DNA of 64,000 nucleotides from NCBI GenBank assembly GCA_002633005.1, contig NMRA01000271.1, positions 477,028-541,027 of the forward strand, in the 5' to 3' direction. The position numbers and the translations under genes were made by a program. Below the pieces are notes generated by a model. It was not told where the DNA came from and did not search any database. It saw only the letters and a list, made by a program, of their open reading frames with translations. This document shows, in pieces, positions 61,201 to 64,000 of the stretch; the first letter of the stretch is position 1, and each line of letters starts with the position of its first letter. This DNA is from Phoronis australis (Eukaryota; Phoronida; Phoronidae).

Positions 61201-63401
61201 AATAATTATTTAGAAATCTCGATTATTGGTTGAAAACTTCATCTTTATGTTTGTAAAAGAGGGAGCAAAGAATTTTATTGGTCGAAGATTGTTGAACTTT
61301 ACAGCCTACGAACACTAAGCCTCCATGAACCCGCGCGAACATCATTTGAATATCTGCGTGCAATACAAGATCAGGTACTGGATACGTTGACAGAAGCTTG
61401 TGGTTAGACTCCATTTGCTGGAAGGCAACAAAGTGTGAGACCAGCGTTCGAAATACACTTTGGCCCGGGACCAGTAGATTAGCGGCTGGGCCAATAAGCT
61501 TTTAGATATACAAATAGGCCCTATGTGAATGTGGTATCACGTTCAAGTAAGTGAGCCAGTGGGTTAGCACATTTGTTTACTGAAGGTCGAACACTTTGTG
61601 AGACGTGTTCCGCAGAAGCTGCAGTATTCTTCTTGCCAATGCCACTGGGCTTTCTCTTTGTCACATTCTGTTTGCACTGCAATCGATTCCATGCTCTACT
61701 ATGATGGGAACAGCACCAAGATAATTTGATTGAGGATTTTGTTCATTGCATCTTAACACGTGAAACGTACATTCATGAAAAACCTGTACGGGTGAATTTG
61801 AGGTATAGTAATAAATACACAATACGTGTATGTAATTCGTGATATTACCACCTTCCTTTTGTGTACGGTTAAGTAACTATGATAATGGCATTCAACAAAA
61901 ATGAAATTCGATAAGGAAAAAAATGGATGATAATAGCAAGCAGCTTTTAAAAGTATTGATAACAGCACAGCTTTTACGGGATATTTTTGTTTCCTAGCTC
62001 AAGCATGTATCACCGGGGCAGCTTCTCATGACTAACGTAAACCGGCTACAGCTGATTCCCTTACACCAGCTTGTACCCGTGTTAGTTTAAGTATTAAGGC
62101 CATGAAGAACAAAATTGGAAGGTCGTGGTCAACAAAACTTGTTTCAGCGATGGTAAGAAAGAAATTGCACCCTAAAACGATATCAAGGCCTCAATGTACA
62201 TTTATTTGTACATGAAACGGGGGGATCCTAGGGGATTATAGGATCCTACTGAGTACATGAGATCGGGGAAAGTTGTAGGGTTCTACTGAGTACATTAAAC
62301 GGGGTAATAAATTTCAAGTTATACTGAGTACATGTGACGGGGGAAAGTTATAGCGTTCTACTGTGTACATGAAACGGGGGAAAGTCCTAGTACTCTTCGG
62401 TGTACATGAAACGGGTAAAGTTATAGCGTTCTACGGAGAACATGAAACGGGGGAAAGTTATAGGGTTCTGCTGTGTACATGAAACGGTGGAAAGTTACAA
62501 TGTCCTACTGAAAACATGAAACGGGGGGAATTCGTAAAGTTCTAGTGCTCAGTACATGAAACGGGTGAAAGTTATAGAGTCCTACTGAGTACAGGAAACG
62601 AAGGAAAGTTATAGAGTCCTACTGACAACATGAAACGGGGGAAAGTTATGGACTACTGAGTACATTTTTTCAAATAATCACCCTAGGTGTATTTTTGTAA
62701 AATTTCCCTTTTATATAACGCATTCTGGGCTGCTGGGTTTTTACTGAAATGTTTAGTCTGTGGCATTATGTTCTTTTCTGTATTTTATTCCACCAATATT
62801 CTCTCTGTCAGTGTTACTAATTCTCCTCATAAGGTAACAATAACAGCAAGTATGTGGTTCAACCTCGATTGTCCTAAATCTGAATAACTGATTACCTTCA
62901 CTGCAGTGTTTAGACCCCAAGCCACCTTGCCATATGTGTGACGAATGCTATCCCCAAACAATGATAAACCTACCCTCTATGGTTGAAGTTAAATAGTTCA
63001 CCCTCCGTCTTACTCCATGACTCTGTTTTTAATTTCAACCACAAAGAAATTGCATGTCTCAGACGGTGAAACGAGTTCCGTCGAAACAGTACTAATAATA
63101 TTTTATTTGCTTCAAAGGGAATCCTTAGTTGTCTGCATCTCCTCGAGTGAAACGTATGCAACTAAATACACTGTGCACAAGTTTTAAATGTCTGCCCAAA
63201 CTGCAAACACTGCTTACATTAGTTTTGCGGCGTTGATGTGTCATTTATGAACGTGTATTTCAGACCGCAGCAAGTGGTCCGCCTCCGACCCCGAGATCTT
63301 GGCTGACTCTATGTTCGCTGTTGCCAGTTTACTCAGCTTTGCTCGTCTCTCCTACATTCTTCCAGCATTTGAAAGACTTGGACCCCTGTTGGTAATTTTA
63401 G
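19032..63401 (+). CDS. Gene 2: filamin-repeat/TRPC-like channel, 5' part (17 exons)
   Basis: Exons: 19032-19262, 27176-27361, 40296-40337, 41074-41142, 41414-41506, 41787-about 41920, 42494-42601, 43902-43997, 44713-44834, 46031-46186, 46856-47039, 48045-48364, 49232-49405, 50804-50995, 51212-51401, 53734-53952, 63264-63401. Every junction agrees in phase except the exit of exon 6, whose donor I could not find. Exons 1-8 encode a charged start and about three filamin-type Ig repeats; 9-11 a linker and part of the ankyrin region; 12-13 the conserved TRPC linker; 14-17 S1 to S4. The pore, TRP box and C-terminus lie beyond the window. The TRPC identity is firm. The union of filamin repeats and channel in one transcript rests on phase continuity, strand and absence of a stop or start between them. 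Confidence 0.7.
20596..21000 (-). mobile_element. LINE fragment, minus strand (zf-RVT end)
   Basis: Minus strand from about 21000 to 20612: a helical stretch ([20 protein letters not shown]), then after a frame change [20 protein letters not shown] and [12 protein letters not shown] with a Trp downstream. CxxC...HLFxxC/Y...FW is the zinc-binding end of L1/Tx1-like ORF2 proteins. Only this end survives. It lies in the first coding intron of gene 2. Confidence 0.65.
21990..22250 (-). repeat. Interspersed repeat X, copy A (minus)
   Basis: Read on the minus strand, it shares with 43235-43545 (+) the order: G-rich GGGGGC, GAAxTxGGxAAAAAGGT, CCGCCTCAGAGAAA, a TCACAGTTCTGA-like part, CCCCxTTTTTT, TTTTTTTCTTT, then GGCTGGGTxCG. 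Even the encoded peptide ([15 protein letters not shown]) is similar. Unnamed repeat, probably a small non-autonomous element. Confidence 0.55.
22619..24030 (+). repeat. Monomer-array element E1 (head, A-B-C monomers, tail)
   Basis: A head (GTGGGTGCATATTGCCGTC with GTCTGGGCGTCC) is followed by ~145-bp monomers with cores near 22785 (A), 22911 (B), 23071 (C), 23216 (A), 23345 (B), 23492 (C) and 23920 (B-like). The tail (GATACAAATAAA ... GCATTGCTCTTGT) ends near 24010. Each core is a variant of GCGCCNCCTAGTGGC; between cores come ATCTCCTAAACCxxTxGCAGG and GACGACTTTCGGACxGAT phrases. No reading frame spans it. Confidence 0.85.
23846..23884. repeat. (TATATG)n microsatellite
   Basis: About six copies of GTATAT in a row, inside element E1 between its sixth and seventh cores, apparently in material inserted or grown within the array. 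Confidence 0.9.
24360..26080 (+). repeat. Monomer-array element E2 (head, A-B-C monomers, tail)
   Basis: Best preserved copy. Head with (CCGT)n, 24394-24460; cores near 24557 (A), 24706 (B), 24863 (C), 25003 (A), a B monomer that lost its core near 25146, 25292 (C), 25434 (A), 25585 (B), 25721 (C), 25860 (A) and 25974 (B). The tail at 25990-26070 (GATACAAATAAA ... CTCTTGTTGC) matches E1. A to A distance is about 440 bp, so the higher-order unit is three monomers. Confidence 0.9.
27176..27361 (+). CDS. Gene 2 exon 2: filamin-type repeat 1, main part
   Basis: Acceptor CTGTTTAG, donor GTTAGT, phase 1 on both sides, 62 codons. The peptide has the beta-sandwich rhythm of a filamin/ABP280 Ig repeat: [15 protein letters not shown] in the middle, [11 protein letters not shown] as the F(T)YxP strand and [16 protein letters not shown] as the final strand. 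Joined to the next exon it gives ...GSP, the hallmark end of filamin repeats. Filamin repeats bind membrane-protein tails and actin-linked partners and sense force; function here is inferred. Confidence 0.75.
28117..28248 (+). repeat. Tandem dimer of a GGGGCTATAGCCCC repeat
   Basis: Two ~70-bp units: GGCGGCGCAGCACTG, AAAAAAGTGG, the palindrome GGGCTATAGCCC, and GGTGCACCGCCC. The same dimer lies in opposite orientation at 38143-38285. The unit has self-complementary ends (GGGCGGxGC / GCACCGCCC), like a miniature inverted-repeat element. Confidence 0.8.
28800..31280 (+). CDS. Possible small nested gene or pseudogene in gene 2 intron
   Basis: Candidate exons: 29321-29435 (acceptor CTGGCAG, donor GTAAGT, phase 1/2), 30633-30656 (a 24-nt micro-exon, phase 2/2, donor GTAATT) and 31201-31280 (acceptor TTCCTCAG, donor GTAGCA, phase 2/0). 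Together they give a basic, helical peptide ([27 protein letters not shown]). Upstream, about 28830-28997 has a further coding-like stretch ([18 protein letters not shown]) ending in TGA without a clear donor. Phases do not fit the gene 2 exons on either side, so it is separate. No family recognised; it could be a dead gene. Confidence 0.3.
31300..33560. other. Intron sequence of gene 2 with no supported feature
   Basis: AT-rich, with scattered short frames only. I see no repeat structure, splice-bounded exon or RNA gene. Confidence 0.35.
35644..35844. mobile_element. hAT-like MITE containing the assembly gap
   Basis: The left end CAGGGCCGGATCCAGG and the inverted right end CACTGGCAGATTTAGG resemble the CAGTGGCGGATCCAGG terminal repeat. 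Next inside are a G run (35672-35682) and a C run (from 35818), which would pair. The element is nested in the 3.2-kb element. Confidence 0.55.
35683..35808. other. Assembly gap (126 N)
   Basis: A run of N between a poly-G and a poly-C tract. The true length is unknown. Open frames across it are artefacts. Confidence 0.99.
36678..37058 (-). pseudogene. Two spliced-looking minus-strand exons, unknown protein
   Basis: Exon 37058-36890 (acceptor TTTGACAG, donor GTGAGT, phase 0/1) encodes [20 protein letters not shown] and [20 protein letters not shown], a charged helical segment. Exon 36773-36678 (acceptor GGATACAG, donor GTGAGT, phase 1/1) continues in phase with [18 protein letters not shown], a basic stretch. 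The second exon lies on the right terminus of the 3.2-kb element, whose GCGATCGAGAACG boxes it reads as RSRT. I recognise no family. It could be a live host gene, an exapted terminus, or remains of the element's own gene. Confidence 0.4.
37080..37735 (-). pseudogene. Frameshifted minus-strand coding remains, unknown protein
   Basis: Going leftward from 37735 the minus strand shows [20 protein letters not shown] (coiled-coil-like), then in another frame [20 protein letters not shown], then in a third [20 protein letters not shown] and a Cys-containing piece up to a stop near 37332, then a basic Ser/Arg stretch to 37087. At least two frameshifts and a stop break it. It lies directly upstream of the minus-strand exons at 37058-36678 and may be the same dead gene. 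Confidence 0.35.
38143..38285 (-). repeat. Tandem dimer of the GGGGCTATAGCCCC repeat, inverted copy
   Basis: Reverse-oriented counterpart of 28117-28248: GGGCTATAGCCCC, ACTTTTTTCAGTGCT and a GCxGC end, twice. An ambiguous base (N at 38233) sits in a G run of the second unit. Confidence 0.8.
38290..40290. other. Intron sequence of gene 2
   Basis: No supported gene. TATGACGTCGTATGACGTAGG near 39434 is a short tandem of TATGACG boxes with the CRE-like TGACG core. Otherwise unremarkable. Confidence 0.35.
40296..40337 (+). CDS. Gene 2 exon 3: end of filamin repeat 1 (GSP)
   Basis: A 42-nt exon between TATAATTTCAG and GTATGT, phase 1/1. It reads [14 protein letters not shown], equal in form to the GSPFxVxV close of filamin repeats. 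The split of codon G|GA with the exon 13 kb upstream recreates the Gly. The small size and pattern make it secure only together with exon 2. Confidence 0.65.
41074..41142 (+). CDS. Gene 2 exon 4: start of filamin repeat 2
   Basis: Acceptor CCTTGCAG, donor GTACGT, phase 1/1, 23 codons ([21 protein letters not shown]). The last residues VESPVEFI match the VGxPxxFTVD opening strand of filamin repeats, which continues into the next exon. Confidence 0.7.
41414..41506 (+). CDS. Gene 2 exon 5: filamin repeat 2, middle
   Basis: Acceptor TTGTTTTAG, donor GTTTGT, phase 1/1, 31 codons. [20 protein letters not shown] then GEKVAADIK follows the filamin order FTVDA-x-GxxxLxVxVxxPxGxxVxxxI. Confidence 0.75.
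41787..41920 (+). CDS. Gene 2 exon 6: filamin repeat 2, end (donor unresolved)
   Basis: Acceptor GTCCCTCAG, phase 1 in. [20 protein letters not shown] then [12 protein letters not shown] matches the FxFTYxPxxxGxYxIxVxFxG strands. By analogy with repeats 1 and 3 a phase 1 donor should come just after YSLS, but the text there is CCAGACATAAG without GT. The frame stays open to a TGA at 41933. The end given is therefore approximate; exon loss, a non-canonical site or decay are possible. The GSP close of this repeat was not found. Confidence 0.6.
42494..42601 (+). CDS. Gene 2 exon 7: filamin repeat 3
   Basis: Acceptor CTTTTTCAG, donor GTTTGT, phase 1/1, 36 codons. [20 protein letters not shown] then GDHHVEG is a textbook F-G strand pair of a filamin repeat (YTPxxxGxYxVxVxxxxxHIPGSP). 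The first half of this repeat is missing from the exons I can see. Confidence 0.8.
43235..43545 (+). repeat. Interspersed repeat X, copy B (+)
   Basis: Counterpart of copy A at 21990-22250, opposite strand. It contains GAAATGGGAAAAAAGGTCCG, CCTCAGAGAAATAAAAAGTC, CCCATTTTTTTC and GGCTGGGTCCGCG. It lies in the intron between filamin exons 42494 and 43902. Confidence 0.55.
43902..43997 (+). CDS. Gene 2 exon 8: GSP close of filamin repeat 3
   Basis: Acceptor TTTGTTTCAG. Joined to exon 7 it reads [16 protein letters not shown] phase 1 donor (GAG then GTGATG) follows 43997; without it the frame runs on to TGA at 44054. The chosen donor keeps the 1/1 phase series and leads to exon 9 in phase. Confidence 0.65.
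44160..44560 (+). repeat. Decayed monomer-repeat copy
   Basis: TCTGACTACTG before CGCACCCCTATTGACT (44190) and again before GCGGCGCCTCATAGTG (44338), plus a third near 44440 (TTTTGACTACAGCCGC), about 120-150 bp apart, are worn monomers of the 22.6-26.1 kb family. Confidence 0.6.
44713..44834 (+). CDS. Gene 2 exon 9: Ser/Pro linker
   Basis: Acceptor ATGTCTTCAG, donor GTGAAG, phase 1 in, 0 out. The peptide is polar ([20 protein letters not shown] ... QGQQQ) with no domain. It is the switch from the phase 1 filamin exons to the phase 0 exons that follow, a typical place for a domain join. Confidence 0.55.
45935..45995 (+). repeat. G-rich GTCGTGG tandem stretch
   Basis: GGTCGTGG-like units repeat about six times on the + strand (GGTCGAGGGCGTCGTGG, GGTCGTGGGTCGTGGGG) ending about 35 bp before exon 10 of gene 2. 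Several G runs could form a quadruplex in the pre-mRNA. Confidence 0.7.
46031..46186 (+). CDS. Gene 2 exon 10: Ser/Tyr-rich linker
   Basis: Acceptor GGTTTTCCAG, donor GTATTC, phase 0/0, 52 codons. The peptide is rich in Ser, Thr, Gln and Tyr ([19 protein letters not shown]). Several Tyr in acidic/Ser context suggest phosphorylation sites (inference). No domain. It is in phase with exons on both sides. Confidence 0.6.
46856..47039 (+). CDS. Gene 2 exon 11: N-terminal TRPC/ankyrin-like segment
   Basis: Acceptor CTCTTCTAG, donor GTGAGT, phase 0 in, 1 out. [19 protein letters not shown] is a charged helix; [20 protein letters not shown] resembles the helix pair of an ankyrin repeat (ALxxAIxxxxxxxVELLL). 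The split codon G|TA joins it to exon 12, whose start continues the ankyrin-like pattern. Ordinary TRPC proteins have about four ankyrin repeats before this point; far fewer residues are seen here. Confidence 0.65.
47180..47320. mobile_element. Short hAT-like MITE with G/C-rich ends
   Basis: The left end CAGTGGCGGATTGAGGGGGA and the right end, read inverted, CAGGGGTGGATCCCGG, are imperfect terminal inverted repeats of the CAGTGGCGGATCC type common in non-autonomous hAT-like elements. About 141 bp, no coding. An 8-bp target duplication is not clear. A relative lies at the N gap at 35.7 kb. Confidence 0.6.
48045..48364 (+). CDS. Gene 2 exon 12: TRPC ankyrin end and PHD-Y-C motif
   Basis: Acceptor TCTTTTTAG, donor GTACAG, phase 1 in, 0 out. 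[20 protein letters not shown] is the last ankyrin-like unit. [14 protein letters not shown] is the PHDxxCxxxxC motif of TRPC channels, where His and Cys bind a zinc ion. [30 protein letters not shown] and LDKEFK match the conserved RINAYRALAxPxxLxLxxxDPVxxAFELSxEL...EKEFK block. This is the strongest TRPC evidence in gene 2. Confidence 0.93.
49232..49405 (+). CDS. Gene 2 exon 13: TRPC linker helices
   Basis: Acceptor TTTTTTCCAG, donor GTAGCA, phase 0/0, 58 codons. [20 protein letters not shown] then ELEIFLDRS matches the CKxFAVxLLDxCRxxxELEIIL helices that follow the DPV block in TRPC proteins, ahead of the pre-S1 region. Confidence 0.88.
50804..50995 (+). CDS. Gene 2 exon 14: pre-S1 elbow and S1
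   Basis: Acceptor TCTCATTTCAG, donor GTAAAT, phase 0/0, 64 codons. [17 protein letters not shown] corresponds to the FVAHPxCQQxLxxxWY elbow. [20 protein letters not shown] is a membrane segment, followed by a basic cytosolic end (KILKEK). Confidence 0.92.
51212..51401 (+). CDS. Gene 2 exon 15: S1-S2 segment
   Basis: Acceptor TTCTCTTCAG, donor GTAAGA, phase 0 in, 1 out. [20 protein letters not shown] is the xPFxKFxxHxxSYxxFLxLL block of TRPC channels, a membrane helix. It ends in a Trp-containing stretch ([12 protein letters not shown]) matching the EWxIxxxxLG before the next exon. Confidence 0.92.
51930..52870 (-). mobile_element. Ty3-like LTR retrotransposon piece: integrase, minus strand
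   Basis: From about 52860 leftward, in several frames: a piece before the catalytic core, then [20 protein letters not shown] and [15 protein letters not shown] (the FxxFxxxxGIxHxxSSPxxxQSNGxxER segment with the catalytic Glu of the D-D-E core). Lower down is a tail ending in [14 protein letters not shown]. Frameshifts and stops make it dead. It lies in the intron between exons 15 and 16 of gene 2, opposite to the gene. Confidence 0.75.
53734..53952 (+). CDS. Gene 2 exon 16: S3 region
   Basis: Acceptor CTTCTGTAG, phase 1 in; the donor GTGGGT after 53952 (phase 1) is needed, since the frame otherwise runs on to TAG at 54027. [20 protein letters not shown] then [20 protein letters not shown] equals the M-W-xE-xKxLW...NxxDFxMxSLYLAxxxLRV block with S3. 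A loop with [13 protein letters not shown] follows. Confidence 0.9.
54330..54900 (+). mobile_element. LINE fragment: end of a reverse-transcriptase ORF
   Basis: The + strand reads [14 protein letters not shown], then [20 protein letters not shown] and [11 protein letters not shown], the LFDxLVxPILxYGxEVWG...IExVHxxFCK block downstream of the RT palm in many LINEs. After frame changes comes a Cys/Arg-rich piece ([11 protein letters not shown]). No RT core remains. Confidence 0.65.
55490..58730 (+). mobile_element. Decayed Ty3-like pol: protease, RT, integrase
   Basis: Order on the + strand: 55505-55790 with [13 protein letters not shown] (a D-x-G-type aspartic protease site with a damaged motif), 56270-56460 and 56460-56740 with the RT opening and palm start ([24 protein letters not shown]), 57390-57590 with an integrase zinc-finger-like part ([13 protein letters not shown]), 57700-57930 with the integrase core region ([14 protein letters not shown] ... 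IRIDPSSGF) and 58000-58430 with an integrase tail. Stops and frameshifts break every part. No flanking LTRs could be made out. It lies in the 9.3-kb intron before exon 17. Confidence 0.75.
59800..61060 (+). mobile_element. Truncated CR1/jockey-like LINE
   Basis: 59855-60187 has the RT motifs [14 protein letters not shown] and [20 protein letters not shown] (first catalytic Asp), continued after a stop at 60185 by [15 protein letters not shown]. The FADD-box region is lost in a deletion. 60450-60900 has the thumb/C-terminal part ([34 protein letters not shown]). The 3' end near 61040 is a short (GAA)n run, as at LINE ends. Dead. Confidence 0.8.
61070..62200. other. Intron sequence of gene 2
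   Basis: No exon, repeat or RNA gene supported between the LINE end and the minisatellite. Confidence 0.35.
62208..62665. repeat. ~37-bp minisatellite (GTACATGAAACGGGGGAAAG)
   Basis: About twelve units of 36-38 bp on the plan TACTGAGTACATGAAACGG, GGGAAAGTTATAGG, GTTC. Copies near 62210, 62255, 62293, 62331, 62368, 62406, 62441, 62478, 62514, 62552, 62590 and 62629 drift moderately, so it is not a recent expansion. Confidence 0.9.
63264..63401 (+). CDS. Gene 2 exon 17: S4 and S4-S5 linker
   Basis: Acceptor GTGTATTTCAG, donor GTACTT, phase 1/1, 46 codons. It reads [20 protein letters not shown] then [16 protein letters not shown] and [11 protein letters not shown], matching the TRPC block with WxxxxPxLIAEAxFAxANxxSxxRL...xLGPLQISLG. 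It joins exon 16 in phase across a 9.3-kb intron full of retrotransposon remains. The next exon (S5) lies outside the window. Confidence 0.93.
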
Positions 63402-64000
63402 GTACTTCCCATGGAATTGGCACTTAAAATTATGCATACTTCTAACACAAAGTACCACGTATTCCATGTTTGAAATAAACATTCTGCTGTCTGTGTTGTT
63501 TGTTATTCATCTTAAGTTCATGTGTTGGTAATTGATCTGTTGATAATTGTTTTCTGGCCACATGTATTGTGTAATGAATTTGACCACTTGCACTGTGCTT
63601 GGATAGAATGCACGACAGCTTTCAGTTTCCAGTGTAGCTGTTCTAACTTCCTCAGCGATCGTATGAGCACTCTATTTTCGACTGTGTTGATTATTTTATA
63701 AACTATTTAGCTGTCATTATGAAGGTTTGCACGTCATGTGATGGGTGAGACTTGTATGGTTCATGTCACTGAATTTGTACCCCATTCGGACAATGAGCAG
63801 TGCTCAGCCGTTGAAACGTGCTAGGATAAAAAGAAGCCACCCCTTCCAAACAAGTATCTATGATATAGCTGTCCAGTATCGTAATAATGATATCAATGTT
63901 TTCTTAATAACGACCGTTTTTGATGAGACATTTGACAAATCGAAGCTCCGCACGTCCACCATTTTGCGCAATAAATTGAAGAACGTTTTTGATACTCGCT
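63402..64000. other. Start of the next intron of gene 2
   Basis: After donor GTACTT at 63402 no further exon is seen before the window ends. Expected next is the S5 exon in phase 1. Confidence 0.5.

Noticed and set aside
62208-62665. Regular ~37-bp repeats considered as CRISPR
   Set aside because: The whole unit repeats with drift; there are no spacers.

Overview
This is a window of an animal nuclear genome. Short coding exons (24 to 320 nt) with clean AG/GT borders and matching phases are scattered over tens of kilobases, between LINE, LTR and DNA-transposon relics, minisatellites and one assembly gap of Ns. The style (TRPC-type channels, Ty3-like and LINE relics, hAT-like MITEs, CpG-normal DNA) fits a marine invertebrate such as a hemichordate, amphioxus or lophotrochozoan. 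I cannot fix the species from sequence alone.

Two protein-coding genes stand out, both on the + strand. Gene 1 occupies the left end (2810-9511). Only its last four coding exons are in the window: pore and S6, TRP box, coiled C-terminus and tail with stop codon. It is the 3' end of a TRPC-like cation channel. Gene 2 starts at an ATG at 19032 and runs off the right end (last exon seen 63264-63401). Its exons, joined by phase, first encode a charged N-terminus, then about three filamin-type immunoglobulin repeats (27176-43997), then a linker. They continue into the late ankyrin/linker region of a TRPC channel with its PHD-Y-x-C motif, and membrane segments up to S4. A filamin-repeat head on a TRPC channel is the most unusual thing here.

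Between and inside these genes: 9512-18989 is intergenic with two minisatellites. The 8-kb first coding intron of gene 2 holds two long repeat elements (about 22619-24030 and 24360-26080). They are built of ~145-bp monomers in a fixed A-B-C order, each with a core resembling the CTCF binding motif. The 13-kb next intron holds possible small nested exons (28.8-31.3 kb), a 3.2-kb inverted-repeat element with symmetric GCGATCGnGAACG boxes (33565-36757) that contains the N gap, and a broken minus-strand coding stretch (36678-37735). The introns between 51.4 and 63.2 kb are filled by retrotransposon relics: a minus-strand integrase, two LINE pieces and a decayed Ty3-like pol.

The two channel genes may be tandem paralogues sharing orientation. 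The parts visible in the window do not overlap in the protein, so a local misordering of one gene is also conceivable. Nothing bacterial, no CRISPR array and no confident tRNA or rRNA gene was seen.
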